A stretch of DNA of 64,000 bases from Leptospira langatensis (GCF_004770615.1 NZ_RQER01000007.1:310001-374000); one strand, 5' to 3'. Numbered from the stretch's first letter, positions 44,571-54,409 are shown. Notes: generated by a model from the letters alone, not told the origin. Numbers and translations are program-made.

Positions 44571-46979
44571 ATGAAATTATCATTCAATAAATTTAATATA
44601 CTGACGGCAGTCTTTTTCACCTTTCTCCCCTTTTCCGAGATCTTCTCCTTGGATGTGAATCTAAAAGGAAGTGTCAAGGACGGAGAAGGAAAACCCATAC
44701 CTGGAGCAAGGTTGTTCATCGTAGAGAATAAGTTCACTGCAAGAGCAGGAAGCGATGGAAGCTTCGAGTTCCAACACCTAACGCCCGGACCGTATACAGT
44801 CGTAGCGACTGCGCCGAATTTCCAACCTAAGACGGAAAGATTGGAACTCAAGGACGGAGATAGAAATCTAGATTTCATTTTAAAACCTTCTCTCTTAGAA
44901 GGGAATGCAATCAATATTACCGCCAAGTCCGCTGCTTCCGATTTCCTTTCCACTCCTCAACCCACAACTGTTTTGGAAGGTAGACAATTAGAAAGACAGA
45001 AAGGGCAGAATATCATGTCTGCCTTGGAGAATACTCCGGGAACGTCCACCATGACTACCGGCGCCGGGACCGCAAAGCCAGTGATCCGGGGTTTGACAGG
45101 CCAAAGAGTTTTGGTCATGACAGACGGGGTCCGACAAGAAGAACAACAGTTCGGAGACGATCACACCGTTGACCTGGATACGTTTAACGTGGATAAAATG
45201 GAGATTGTACGAGGTCCGGCCTCGGTTCTTTATGGTTCGGATGCTTTAGGAGGTGTGATCAATGTGATCCGCACCAAGGCTCCTACCGCAAAGGACGGAG
45301 CTCCCGCACTCGGTGGGACCATCTCCTCGAACAGCTTCTCCAATAATAAACAGGATGCGGGAGCGATCTCTCTCTTTGGTTATAATAAGGATTCTAATAT
45401 AGGGTACAGAGTTGAGACGGACACTAGAAAGGCGGGAAGGATCACTACTCCGAACGGAAGATTGCCGAATACAGGCTTCAAAGAGCGTAACGTAAATGCA
45501 TCCATCGGAACGGACGGTTCTTGGGGAAATTTCTATGTGGATTCCTTTCAAAGATACCAAGAACAAGACCTTTATGATAATCCGAACGAATCTCCAGGAT
45601 CTACTGCCTACCAAACGGTACTACACCAAAAGACACACGCTCACGCGTTCTTTATTCTTCCCTTAGTGAATGTGGAATTGGATGCGGCCTACCAAAGGAA
45701 TAATCGCAGAGAAATAGAAGATAAGAACAAACTCTTGCCGATCAAGGATACTCTACTCGACCCAACTGTGGACACATATACGAAACTTGCTTCCGTATAT
45801 CAGGTAACGAAGTACGATTATAAGCAAGGACTGAACTTAAGTTTAGATACTACCACCGCCGATGCGAAAGTTCATCACAAGGAATGGAAGGGCTTAAAGG
45901 GAACTCTTGGTGTTTCCGGTATGCAACAGAAAAGTAATACGATAGGTACGGAGCCATTAATCCCGGGCTATAGCTTAAACAATATAGGCTTCTTTCTTTT
46001 TGAAGAATGGAAGATTGGGGACTTCTCCTTCTCCGCAGGTGCGCGTTCGGATAAGAGAAGTATGGATGTAAAAGCGAACTCCGATCTAGGCACCGCTCAG
46101 CAAACCAGGAACTTTTCGGCAAGCACGGGGACCTTGGGATCCGTTTGGAGATTTGCGAAAGACTTCTCCTTGGCCTTGAACGCAGGGAAAGGATTTCGCG
46201 CACCCACTCCTTTCGAATTATTCGCAGATGGCGTGCATGAAGGAAGCGGAAGATTCGAGATCGGGAAGGCAGGCCTTAGGCCAGAGACTTCTCTCAATTA
46301 CGATGCCTCTTTACGTTTTGCTAATGATCGATTCCAGGCGGAGCTAAGCGTATTCAGGAATAAGATAGACAATTATATTTACTCCGTAAGCGCAGGTTCC
46401 TTCGATCCGGATTCCGGTCTGCCCGTTTACAGATACAGACAAGACGCTGCAACTCTGCAAGGTGGAGAGTTCAGTTTCCAGGCCCAGGCTTCTTCTTGGT
46501 TGATCGTAACTGGAGGGATCGATATACTTAGAGCCACCATCCAAAAGAATATTCCTCCGGAAGCGTTCCTGAATCCGGGAGGAACGGACATCTCTTCTAT
46601 CTATACGGATCAGAAGAACAAGTATCTTCCGAGAATGACCCCGAATAGAGGACGACTCGGACTTCGATTCACTCGCAACAAGTTATTCTGGATCAATAAT
46701 CCTTATTTTTCCGTGAATGGGACATTCGTGCAGGCCCAATACAAGGTGGATAAATTGGAAACTCCCACTCACGGTTATAATCTGTACGATCTTGGCTTCG
46801 GAGGAGAAATACCCGGTCTCACGAACGGGAATGATTCCGCCACGTTTGATGTGGCAGTGCTGAACGTTTTCGATAAGGCTTATGTAAGCAACCTAAGCAG
46901 ATACAAGGATTATGCTTTGAATCCCGGCATGAATATCACTTTCAAGATGACGATCCCGTTCACCTTGATCTCAAACTGA
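44571..46979 (+). CDS. TonB-dependent outer membrane receptor
   Basis: 802 residues. Signal peptide (about 1-27), an N-terminal carboxypeptidase-regulatory-like beta sandwich (about 28-105: VKDGEGKPIPGARLFIVE), plug domain (about 115-240: PVIRGLTGQRVLVMTDGVRQ, VDKMEIVRGPASVLYGSDA), then a 22-strand barrel with plug-to-barrel motif AYVSNLSRYKDYALNPGMN near the end. The chain ends in Asn, not the aromatic residue usual for barrel insertion. It has an AAAGGA site before the ATG. Neighbouring His/Cys proteins suggest a metal or metal-chelate ligand; the ligand is not shown by the sequence. Confidence 0.93.
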   Translation: MKLSFNKFNILTAVFFTFLPFSEIFSLDVNLKGSVKDGEGKPIPGARLFIVENKFTARAGSDGSFEFQHLTPGPYTVVATAPNFQPKTERLELKDGDRNLDFILKPSLLEGNAINITAKSAASDFLSTPQPTTVLEGRQLERQKGQNIMSALENTPGTSTMTTGAGTAKPVIRGLTGQRVLVMTDGVRQEEQQFGDDHTVDLDTFNVDKMEIVRGPASVLYGSDALGGVINVIRTKAPTAKDGAPALGGTISSNSFSNNKQDAGAISLFGYNKDSNIGYRVETDTRKAGRITTPNGRLPNTGFKERNVNASIGTDGSWGNFYVDSFQRYQEQDLYDNPNESPGSTAYQTVLHQKTHAHAFFILPLVNVELDAAYQRNNRREIEDKNKLLPIKDTLLDPTVDTYTKLASVYQVTKYDYKQGLNLSLDTTTADAKVHHKEWKGLKGTLGVSGMQQKSNTIGTEPLIPGYSLNNIGFFLFEEWKIGDFSFSAGARSDKRSMDVKANSDLGTAQQTRNFSASTGTLGSVWRFAKDFSLALNAGKGFRAPTPFELFADGVHEGSGRFEIGKAGLRPETSLNYDASLRFANDRFQAELSVFRNKIDNYIYSVSAGSFDPDSGLPVYRYRQDAATLQGGEFSFQAQASSWLIVTGGIDILRATIQKNIPPEAFLNPGGTDISSIYTDQKNKYLPRMTPNRGRLGLRFTRNKLFWINNPYFSVNGTFVQAQYKVDKLETPTHGYNLYDLGFGGEIPGLTNGNDSATFDVAVLNVFDKAYVSNLSRYKDYALNPGMNITFKMTIPFTLISN

Positions 46980-46989
46980 GGTAACCGAA

Positions 46990-47373
46990 ATGTATTTTAA
47001 ATTCATAATATTCTTTCTTTTAGCGGTTTCCTTTTGGAGCTGCGGCACTGATCCTCTCACGGAGAAGGAGAAGAAGGCCTACGAGCAACAATCCCTTCTT
47101 TCTATGGCTACGGATGGGAACGTACGATCGGATTGCGTGTATTGCAGCAATACGCAAGCCTTCCAGGGAAGTTGTTCCTGCTACCAGAATATTCCGGTAT
47201 TTTCCTGTGCGGGCATTCCTTCCGGAGGAGGAAAATCCAATTCCTACAAGATCTCTTGCTCTAATCTGACCAAATTAGGGATCTGGGCCAAAGTTTCGGC
47301 TAACGCGTATTCTTGCACCTATCTAACCTGCCCTCCGGAAGCGTACAGAGCGGCATTCACGGAAGGGCAATGA
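46990..47373 (+). CDS. cysteine-rich lipoprotein downstream of the TonB receptor
   Basis: 127 residues with signal peptide and lipobox (AVSFWSC-G). The mature part has eight or more cysteines in a compact pattern: CVYCSN, GSCSCYQ, FSCAGIP, ISCSN, YSCTYLTC. This could hold disulfides or bind a metal. GAGG lies 9 nt before the ATG, and the gene begins 10 bp after the receptor stop, so the two are surely co-transcribed. No known family was recognised. Confidence 0.8.
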   Translation: MYFKFIIFFLLAVSFWSCGTDPLTEKEKKAYEQQSLLSMATDGNVRSDCVYCSNTQAFQGSCSCYQNIPVFSCAGIPSGGGKSNSYKISCSNLTKLGIWAKVSANAYSCTYLTCPPEAYRAAFTEGQ

Positions 47374-47378
47374 GGATC

Positions 47379-47825
47379 TTAATAAATCGGAAGTCCCGTA
47401 CTGTAATCGATGCGGGTCCTTCTGTAAGAAGTATTCAAAAGATCGGAAGAGATGAGATAATCCGCAGACCTACGATTGTTCGCGATCGGAATATCATATA
47501 GAACGGCGATTCTAAGAAGCGCTTTCACGTCCGGATCATGCGGTTGAGCAGTTAGAGGATCCCAGAAGAAGATCAGAACGTCTATCTCTCCATCCACGAT
47601 CTTTCCACCGATCTGCTGGTCCCCTCCTAAGGGTCCGGAAAGGAATCTGTGGATCGGTAGATCCGTCCTTTCGTGTACGATCTTGCCCGTGGTTCCCGTT
47701 CCGTAGAGATGATGTTTGGAAAGAGTCTCCTTATGCAATTGCACCCATTCCACTAAATCCTCTTTCTTATTGTCGTGAGCGATTAAAACGATACGCTTCG
47801 TTTTTGGGACTTCGATACTCTGCAT
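47379..47825 (-). CDS. mgsA: methylglyoxal synthase
   Basis: 148-residue enzyme converting dihydroxyacetone phosphate to methylglyoxal and phosphate. The chain matches the family throughout: IVLIAHDNKKEDLVEW, YGTGTTGKIVHE, LSGPLGGDQQIGG with the catalytic Asp, IFFWDPLTAQPHDPDVKALL and NRRSADYLI. GGAG is 6 nt before the ATG. It is convergent with the Cys-rich lipoprotein gene, only 5 bp apart. It stands alone and is likely a glycolytic bypass. Confidence 0.97.
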   Translation of the reverse strand: MQSIEVPKTKRIVLIAHDNKKEDLVEWVQLHKETLSKHHLYGTGTTGKIVHERTDLPIHRFLSGPLGGDQQIGGKIVDGEIDVLIFFWDPLTAQPHDPDVKALLRIAVLYDIPIANNRRSADYLISSDLLNTSYRRTRIDYSTGLPIY

Positions 47826-47918
47826 GATCTGCTCCTACATCAAATTCCTTGGAGGCCTCTCTTTCTGAAACCATTTTTATGGTTTCTCTAGGAAGGGCCT
47901 TTTCACAATCTAGTGTTG

Positions 47919-48734
47919 ATGAAACCCAAAGGGTCCTTCGCTCTATATAGAGGAATTTTCTTCTTCGTACTGTTCTTGTCCTTCTTCTCCGATTCCTTAT
48001 TCTCTCAGGAAGATCCTCATGACAGACCCAAACGTCTGGAAGTATTGATCCCTGAATCTGCAAAGGAAGGTCCATGGAGCGATACTCCTTTGGAGTTCAA
48101 GGACTTGGATCTTTTAGGGGATTTTTCGGAGGACAATTCCAAGCAATCCCTCCAACAAACGGAAGATTATCTCTCCAAGGCAATGGACAGTTTCAAACAT
48201 GTCTCAGACAGTGTGAAACAGAAACGAGAAAAGGAAGAATCCAAAACCCTTGAGTCCGAAAGATTCGAATGGCAGAGAAAGACAAGATTAGAAAATTCTG
48301 AAAGAGCTTTTTCCAGAGAGATCAATAAGGCCAGACTGGAATCGATCCGTCTACTAGCACTCGCGATCAAAAACCTAGAAAAGATCGCAAATCCTAAAAT
48401 TAAAAAATCCGAATCTTTTTTAGACCTGAGAGCCGGAGTATATAGAGAATTCATAAAGCACCAGTACGCTCTCCAAAACTTCAATCAGTCCGCGGAGTTT
48501 CTGGAGAAGTACATCTCTCTCGATCCGAAGTTCAACGACGAAGCGGAACCTCATCGAATTCTTACTCATTGCTATGAAAGATTATACTTAGGCGCAAAAA
48601 GATCCAAGAGCCCCGAAGGAATGGAATATTACCTGGCCAGAAAGAAGAAGCATGGGATCCTGTATGCTGAAAAAGCCTATGGTAGGAATTCCTACGAATT
48701 CAAAAAGGTATTAGAACTCTTAGCGAAGGAATGA
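47919..48734 (+). CDS. exported coiled-coil/helical protein of unknown function
   Basis: 271 residues from the ATG at 47919; in-frame GTG and TTG codons just upstream are less likely. Signal peptide (FFFVLFLSFFSDSLFS-Q), then a Lys/Glu-rich stretch (about 75-130: DSFKHVSDSVKQKREKEESK) likely forming a coiled coil, then TPR-like helices (about 135-260; FIKHQYALQNFNQSAEFLEKYISLDPK). I do not recognise the family. It is isolated, divergent from mgsA. Confidence 0.7.
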   Translation: MKPKGSFALYRGIFFFVLFLSFFSDSLFSQEDPHDRPKRLEVLIPESAKEGPWSDTPLEFKDLDLLGDFSEDNSKQSLQQTEDYLSKAMDSFKHVSDSVKQKREKEESKTLESERFEWQRKTRLENSERAFSREINKARLESIRLLALAIKNLEKIANPKIKKSESFLDLRAGVYREFIKHQYALQNFNQSAEFLEKYISLDPKFNDEAEPHRILTHCYERLYLGAKRSKSPEGMEYYLARKKKHGILYAEKAYGRNSYEFKKVLELLAKE

Positions 48735-48840
48735 TCAAAGTCCCCATTTTAAGAGAGACTTCAGTAAAAGAGTCAGGCTTTAACTAAGATGTAAATATGG
48801 ATCGCAAGAACGAAGTCAGTTAGAATTCGTTTTGCAGAGA

Positions 48841-49677
48841 TTAGGTGCCTTCCGGCAAGCCCAACTCTTTACGAAGTCTCCTATTCTCTTCGACCAATTC
48901 CTTGATTTCCTGTTCGGTGTATTCAAAGAGTTTGGTTTGAGCCTCCAGGATATTCTTCATTTCAATCTCTTCAATGCTGGAATATTCCAAGGCTCTCTCG
49001 GTAGCCTTTCTAAGTTCGAGAGCATGCTTCAATTCCATTGTCTTGAGATTGTCTATGATCTCAGAAACTTTCAGGCGCTCATGTAGAGTGAGCAATTCTT
49101 GGTTCTTGAGCTCGTTGACGCGATCGATCGCCTTATTGATGTCTTCGTTATTCTTCTTGATCTTGGCTTCGAATTCAAGAATGGCATGTAACGCAGCGTT
49201 CGCCTTCTGCGCATCCTTGTATTCCTTATTCGCAAGTTGGAAGACTCCTTCGAAAAAGCCAACATTCGCAAGACAGCTATTCCCAATCTCGTTTGCCACC
49301 ATCTTGAAGAACTCAGTTTGGATGACCCTGTCCAGAATGATCCGGAGAGTCCTGGCTTGGACCGGGTTTTCGAGGACCTCGGTCTTGCCCTTAGGAGAAA
49401 GTTTATTATAGATTTCTTCGGCGTCGGGAGAAGCGATGATGGTAAGAGCCACGAAAGGATGCAGTTCGAATCTCTTCAGGAAATCATCTTTGATCTCGGA
49501 CCATTCTTTCAGATGAGTATTGATATAAAATACGTTGATGTCTTGCGGATCCAGTTCTATGGATTTATAATCCTTCAACTGAACCTTGCGTAATTCAATA
49601 TTGATGCGAGGGTGTTTCCAAATATGAACGGGGAATTCAGCTCCAGAAGTTATATGCCAAATATTCGCGGTTTTCAA
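48841..49677 (-). CDS. pseudo-receiver plus coiled-coil protein
   Basis: 278 residues with a TTG start after GGGGGAAG. The first 120 residues look like a response-regulator receiver fold: [14 protein letters not shown] stands where the phosphorylated Asp and DxxMP would be (Asn instead of Asp), [17 protein letters not shown] is the switch strand, and [18 protein letters not shown] the terminal KP helix region. Residues about 150-275 are a long coiled coil ([20 protein letters not shown] to [17 protein letters not shown]). No enzymatic motif was seen. It could be a scaffold that binds signalling partners. Fold assignment is tentative. Confidence 0.6.
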   Translation of the reverse strand: MKTANIWHITSGAEFPVHIWKHPRINIELRKVQLKDYKSIELDPQDINVFYINTHLKEWSEIKDDFLKRFELHPFVALTIIASPDAEEIYNKLSPKGKTEVLENPVQARTLRIILDRVIQTEFFKMVANEIGNSCLANVGFFEGVFQLANKEYKDAQKANAALHAILEFEAKIKKNNEDINKAIDRVNELKNQELLTLHERLKVSEIIDNLKTMELKHALELRKATERALEYSSIEEIEMKNILEAQTKLFEYTEQEIKELVEENRRLRKELGLPEGT

Positions 49678-49695
49678 AGCCGACTTCCCCCTTAC

Positions 49696-49719
49696 TCGAC
49701 GCGAAAAGAAATGCGTCGA
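49696..49719. terminator. hairpin between the pseudo-receiver and LptF/G-like genes
   Basis: TCGACGC pairs with GCGTCGA across a 10-nt loop. It lies downstream of the minus-strand permease gene and upstream of the pseudo-receiver start, so it may end transcription from the permease side. No U-tract follows on the minus strand, so efficiency is uncertain. Confidence 0.4.
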
Positions 49720-49748
49720 AAACTAAAAACCCTATTCCTGGACGGAAA

Positions 49749-51530
49749 TTAGTTCTTATTCGTTCGATTTCTCCATAAGGATAATTTTTTGATTCCCTCT
49801 GTCAATTTCGTTTTTAGGGGGGAAAAAGGGAGAAGGATCCGAGAGAAGAAGGCCCGGACTGGGGAGAAAAACTTTGCCAGGATCTGAAAGAAATTTACCA
49901 CCCCCGGAGGGAAACGCATATCCGTGCGCTTTAACATAACGACTGAACTCACTGCGGCGATCGCGATATTTCCCAGCCAAGGACCCAACCACACCGGAAC
50001 CTTGGAACTATCGGAGACATTGGACCCGAAAGTAAAAAGTGCCCAGTATAGGATGATCAGTACAACGGCCATTGTGAAGCTCATTCCCTTACCGGATCGC
50101 TTTACGACCAATCCTAAAGGCAAGGAGACTAAAGAAAAGATAACACAGGACACCGGAATGGCAAATCGCCTCTGGATCTCCACATTGAATTGAGAGAGTC
50201 TTTTTTTTGCCTCGTTCAATAGAGTGGATAACTGCATAACGACTGTGACCCGTTGGGTCTTTTCCGCGTCGGAAAGCTTTGGATCTGCGAGTGCTACTGC
50301 CAAATCCAACTGCAATTTTAATAATCTTTGTTTGAGATTCCCTTCTCCTTCCGTGGAGACTCCCATTTCCTTGAGGATTTCCAGGCCGGGAATTTCCTCT
50401 AACTTTCCTTTTTCAATATTATCCCGGATCTGGATAAGCGCAGGCAAGGTGAAGGACGCCGGATCCACATCTATTTCCAGGCTCTTCTTATGATCCGACT
50501 TAGGAATATTATAGTCCATCTCCCCTTTTCTCAGATCGCCGATGGAGAACTCATGTTTGACTCGGTCCCATTCCAGGATCCAAGCATCCTTCAATCGGAT
50601 GGATTTCTCATATTCTCCGTTAGAAGTCACTTTTTCGACTAACGTTCCCTTACGAGCGGAAATGATCTGAGTGATATAGGATTCTCCCAATTGGATCTGA
50701 CGGTTCGCGCCACCAATGGAAAGCATGAGTGGATCCTGGTTCTGGGGAATGAAGACGGTCCATTCTCTGATCTGGACCCCGGAGAGTTCGCCGGTCTTGG
50801 CGTTCACTCCTTCTGTGTACATTGCGATCGCTTTTTCGGAGCCCGCATTCTGCACCTTATCTCCCGCAAACTGCCCAGGCGTGAGAGCGAGAAGAGGATT
50901 GTACGCAACGATCCACTTGTTGAACTCGGTCATCTTTCTGGTATTGATGGGAGAAAGATAGAAGCAAAAATAGCAGACCACTCCGGCCAAGAAGAGTCCG
51001 AAGGAAATGAAAACCACATAGATCCTGGAGAATCCTATACCAGCGGAACGGATCGCAGTGATCTCCGAATCTCCGGACAAACGACCCGCCGCCATGAGAC
51101 CACTCATCAAGCAGGCCATCGGCATGGTGGTGGGAAGGATATTCCCTAGCAAATAACCGAAATAATCGATCAGACGAAAAGGATCTACGCCCTTCCCCAC
51201 GAACAGACCCACCATCTTTTGCAGGGCAATCGCCATATACACTGTAGTGAAGAATAGAAGCGCCACTAGGAAAGGAGGCACGATCTCCGAAAGAATATAA
51301 CGATCTAAGATAGGAATGAATCTCCAAAGGCGTTCTCTGTCCGTATGAACATAGAATCCGGGCGGAAGATCTTCTACGCTGTGAACCCGAACGGAACGTA
51401 GATCTTTTCCCTCAGCGACCCTTCCTTCCGCCTCTAGGCCGAAGTTGGTGGTGTCCGCTTTATGGACTGTGGCGGAAGTTTTTTTCCGAGGAGAAGAACT
51501 TCCTCCCGATCGGGAGGAGACCTTTTTCAC
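49749..51530 (-). CDS. LptF/LptG-family permease
   Basis: 593-residue inner-membrane protein of the YjgP/YjgQ family, which extracts lipopolysaccharide from the inner membrane with LptB and LptC. The conserved start of the domain is ILDRYILSEIVPPFLVALLFF (about 90-110) with GRLSGDSEITAIRSAG (about 170-185) and FYLSPINTRKM. Three C-terminal helices end near residue 560 (AIPVSCVIFSLVSLPLG). It is longer than the usual 350-400 residues: there are 80 extra N-terminal cytoplasmic residues (Ser/Lys-rich) and a basic C-tail. The GTG start is immediately after the miaB stop, so it is co-translated with it. Confidence 0.9.
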   Translation of the reverse strand: MKKVSSRSGGSSSPRKKTSATVHKADTTNFGLEAEGRVAEGKDLRSVRVHSVEDLPPGFYVHTDRERLWRFIPILDRYILSEIVPPFLVALLFFTTVYMAIALQKMVGLFVGKGVDPFRLIDYFGYLLGNILPTTMPMACLMSGLMAAGRLSGDSEITAIRSAGIGFSRIYVVFISFGLFLAGVVCYFCFYLSPINTRKMTEFNKWIVAYNPLLALTPGQFAGDKVQNAGSEKAIAMYTEGVNAKTGELSGVQIREWTVFIPQNQDPLMLSIGGANRQIQLGESYITQIISARKGTLVEKVTSNGEYEKSIRLKDAWILEWDRVKHEFSIGDLRKGEMDYNIPKSDHKKSLEIDVDPASFTLPALIQIRDNIEKGKLEEIPGLEILKEMGVSTEGEGNLKQRLLKLQLDLAVALADPKLSDAEKTQRVTVVMQLSTLLNEAKKRLSQFNVEIQRRFAIPVSCVIFSLVSLPLGLVVKRSGKGMSFTMAVVLIILYWALFTFGSNVSDSSKVPVWLGPWLGNIAIAAVSSVVMLKRTDMRFPPGVVNFFQILAKFFSPVRAFFSRILLPFSPLKTKLTEGIKKLSLWRNRTNKN

Positions 51531-52877
51531 TCAGACCACCTCTCCTTTCAGAGTGGCACTGGTTGCAGACTTGATCTGTACGTTAAGTGTGGTCCCGATC
51601 AAGGACTCGATATTCTTTCCTTCCGGAATGGGAAATACGGTCATTCTGCCGCAAGTAGTACGACCGCTTGCTTCCTTAGAGGATTTCTTGGAGATGTTCT
51701 CTACTAACACGGAGAAGGTCTTTCCGATCTTGGACAGGTTTTGTTCGAGAGAGATCGCAGTTTGTAGATCTACGAGACGGGTGAGTCTTTCTCCCTTCAC
51801 TTCTTCAGGTACATCGTCCGGATATCTTTTCTGAGCGATCGTACCTTCTCTCTCCGAATACTTGAACATGAATGCCATATCGAAACCTACCTTGCGGACC
51901 ATGTCCAAGGTATCCTCGAATTCCTCGTCGGTCTCTCCCGGAAAGCCTACGATAATATCTGTGGTCAATCCTACGTTAGGCACAGTCTTCTTGATCCGAT
52001 CCACTACTTCCAAGAACTCTTCGTTGGAATAGTTTCTCTTCATATCCGCGAGCACCTTGGTGTTCCCTGACTGAAGTGGAAGATGGATATTCGGACAGAA
52101 CCTAGGATTCTCCGCCATCAACTCAAGAAGATGCAAAGGAAAATCCTTAGGATGAGGAGAAGTAAAACGGATCCTTTCGATCTCGGTCTCTTCTAACAGC
52201 ATGCGGACCAGACCGGCAAAGTCCGTTCCTTCTGCTTGGTACGAGTTCACATTTTGTCCGAGAAGTGTGAGTTGTTTGATCCCTTGGGCCACCAGGTCCT
52301 GAGTCTCTCGAACGATGGATTGAGGATCTCTGCTTCTTTCCCTTCCCCGCGTATAAGGAACCACACAGAAGGTGCAGAAATTATTGCAACCTCTCATGAT
52401 GGTTACGAAGGCCTGGATGCCGTTAATCACCCTTGGCTCTATCTCGTCGTAGGTTTCGATCTTAGAAAGACGAGTTAAGGAGACAGGTTGCTTTCCGGTG
52501 CGGATCTTTTGTATGAGTTCAGGAAGCGTCCTATAATTATCCGGACCAACCACTAGGTCCAAAGGCAACTCTTGGTGGAAAAGATCCTCACCCAGATTCT
52601 GTGCCATGCAGCCGAGCACTCCAATGATTAGATCCGGATTTCTCTTTTTCAGATAGCCCAGACTTTGGAGACGGCCGTAGATCTTTGCATGGGCATTCTC
52701 CCGGATCGCACATGTATTTAAGAAGATAACATCCGAATTCTCTGGATCGGTGACCGTCTCGAACTGAGCGCCTTGCATCAAACTGGACACGATCCCGGAA
52801 TCGTATTCGTTCATCTGGCAGCCATAGGTCTCAATATAGACCCTTCCTGCTTTTTTCTCTATTGCAAGCACGCTCAT
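51531..52877 (-). CDS. miaB: tRNA-2-methylthio-N6-dimethylallyladenosine synthase
   Basis: 448-residue radical-SAM methylthiotransferase that adds a methylthio group to i6A37 in tRNA. The N-terminal domain holds three cluster cysteines ([25 protein letters not shown]), the radical-SAM motif is CNNFCTFC in the MRGCNNFC segment, followed by [10 protein letters not shown], and a TRAM domain ends the protein ([11 protein letters not shown]). All elements of MiaB are present. It is followed with no gap by the LptF/G-family gene. Confidence 0.97.
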   Translation of the reverse strand: MSVLAIEKKAGRVYIETYGCQMNEYDSGIVSSLMQGAQFETVTDPENSDVIFLNTCAIRENAHAKIYGRLQSLGYLKKRNPDLIIGVLGCMAQNLGEDLFHQELPLDLVVGPDNYRTLPELIQKIRTGKQPVSLTRLSKIETYDEIEPRVINGIQAFVTIMRGCNNFCTFCVVPYTRGRERSRDPQSIVRETQDLVAQGIKQLTLLGQNVNSYQAEGTDFAGLVRMLLEETEIERIRFTSPHPKDFPLHLLELMAENPRFCPNIHLPLQSGNTKVLADMKRNYSNEEFLEVVDRIKKTVPNVGLTTDIIVGFPGETDEEFEDTLDMVRKVGFDMAFMFKYSEREGTIAQKRYPDDVPEEVKGERLTRLVDLQTAISLEQNLSKIGKTFSVLVENISKKSSKEASGRTTCGRMTVFPIPEGKNIESLIGTTLNVQIKSATSATLKGEVV

Positions 52878-52986
52878 AAGACGAGTTTTCGACGGGGAAA
52901 GGCCCTGTCAACCCGCTCGAAAGCCTAAAAAAACGTTTCCTTCTTCGCAAGCATCGGGAGATAATCGGAATTCTCGCTTGGAAACG

Positions 52987-53619
52987 ATGAATCGATCAGC
53001 TACAGGGATCACTCGTAAGACGGATTATTACGGCCTCTTGGGTTTGCCCAGAGATGCGTCCTCACAATCCGTTGAAGAGGCTTTCAAACTCTATATTGAA
53101 AGGATCAAAGAACATTCTTGGGTCCCATGGAAGGATTCAGAATTGAGAGAAGGAGCCGAGGCATATTATCATCTTTCCGACCCGGCCCGTCGCAAACGTT
53201 ACGATGCTTCCTTAGACTATGAATTGGTGCTTCCGGATCCGGAAGGAGTTCCCGCCGAGTTCGAGCAATATTTCGAGATCCAAAAGATCTCCACGCCCAA
53301 GGAATACGAAAGACTCTACAAACAATTCTTAATGTTGAAGTATGAGAGAGAAGACAAGCTCTGGAGCTTTAGAGCGACCATCTATTTCATACTTGCCTGC
53401 TTTTCGATGTTAGTGATCTCTTCCTTAGTTTTTGTGGTCTTGCAGAAAAACGGTTGGCTCCCCGCATCCATAGACCTTTTCTATCGTAGATGGGGACTCT
53501 TAGTCTCCGCCAGTTTCATGGGAGTCGGCTATCTTCTTTTTCGGATCTCTTATTTGGAAAGAACGCTACACTTCCGAGAAAAAAAAAGAGAAACCGAACT
53601 GAATGAAGAAGACTCTTAA
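52987..53619 (+). CDS. membrane protein with a degenerate J-domain
   Basis: About 210 residues. The N-terminal segment (about 13-75) follows the J-domain helices: DYYGLLGLPRDASSQSVEEAFK, then YHLSDPARRKRYDASL. The HPD tripeptide that activates DnaK is absent from the loop (KEHSWVPWKDSE), so it probably cannot act as a co-chaperone. Two transmembrane helices follow (about 127-150 and 165-185), then a Lys/Glu tail. A TTG three codons earlier is an alternative start. It overlaps the next gene by 17 bp, so they form an operon. Confidence 0.75.
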   Translation: MNRSATGITRKTDYYGLLGLPRDASSQSVEEAFKLYIERIKEHSWVPWKDSELREGAEAYYHLSDPARRKRYDASLDYELVLPDPEGVPAEFEQYFEIQKISTPKEYERLYKQFLMLKYEREDKLWSFRATIYFILACFSMLVISSLVFVVLQKNGWLPASIDLFYRRWGLLVSASFMGVGYLLFRISYLERTLHFREKKRETELNEEDS

Positions 53620-54244
53620 AGCCGATCCGAAGGCTCTTACCGAAGACGAGATACAATACTATTATTCTCTTTTACAAGAAGAGATCACGGAATACAATTG
53701 CGGAAGCCTATGCGCTCCTTCTAACGGAGGCATCCCGGTTTGTTGCCAATCGGACAACGCTCTTCCTGCCTTATACAAAGCAGAATACGAAATGCTCTCT
53801 AAAAGAACCGATCTTTGGAAGGCATATGTTCCTATGACCAGGGAGGAGAAAAAGGATTTCGCGGAATACGATCATAGAAAGATCACATTTTGCGAATGCA
53901 AGGGAGTGGCTCATTGCGAAAGAGAGAACCGCTCTATCAGTTGCCGAACCTTTCCTCTGGAACCGTATTTGGATACAAGAGGAGTTTTGGTAGGACTAGT
54001 GTTTATGCATGAGTTCAAGAACAAATGTCCACTTACCTCCTTACCCAAGGATATCCGACAAGACTTTATAGATAATCATTTTCTGTTTTGGGAAAAACTT
54101 CTCTTCCGAGTGGAATCCGAATACGAGGTCTATACCGAATCTAGCAAAGCATATCGGAGAAGACGCAAACGCACGGGAGTCGATTTCCCGATCCTTTATC
54201 CGAGCCATTTGAAAGGAAAAGAATATTTAGAAAAATACGTTTGA
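53603..54244 (+). CDS. cysteine-cluster protein, possible iron-sulfur or zinc binder
   Basis: 213-residue soluble protein. Cysteines are arranged in groups: YNCGSLCAPSNGGIPVCCQS (about 34-53), FCECKGVAHCERENRSISCRTFP (about 97-118) and NKCPLTSL (about 145). The pattern resembles the YkgJ/UPF0153 family of Fe-S or zinc cluster proteins. A basic tail (YRRRRKRTG) could bind nucleic acid. It begins inside the degenerate J-domain gene. Metal content cannot be proved from sequence. Confidence 0.75.
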   Translation: MKKTLKADPKALTEDEIQYYYSLLQEEITEYNCGSLCAPSNGGIPVCCQSDNALPALYKAEYEMLSKRTDLWKAYVPMTREEKKDFAEYDHRKITFCECKGVAHCERENRSISCRTFPLEPYLDTRGVLVGLVFMHEFKNKCPLTSLPKDIRQDFIDNHFLFWEKLLFRVESEYEVYTESSKAYRRRRKRTGVDFPILYPSHLKGKEYLEKYV

Positions 54245-54409
54245 TCGCGAAAAGGATTTCTGGCAGAGGCCTTTCCAATGTTGAATAACAAAAAGTCCAT
54301 CAACAATTTTTAATATATAATCCAAAGAGGCAGGCCTCGGCAGGTTACATACTCGCATCGGAACCAGCTTAGTTTAAAGCTAATTCAAAGAAAAACCGGT
54401 CTTTTCATC

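Noticed and set aside
50691..51327. Long frames on both strands inside the LptF/G-like gene
   Set aside because: Out-of-frame shadows with implausible composition; the permease has clear family motifs.
54245..54409. Possible tRNA or small RNA between the Cys-cluster and lipoprotein genes
   Set aside because: No cloverleaf, no T-loop GTTCRA motif and no strong hairpin followed by U residues was found.
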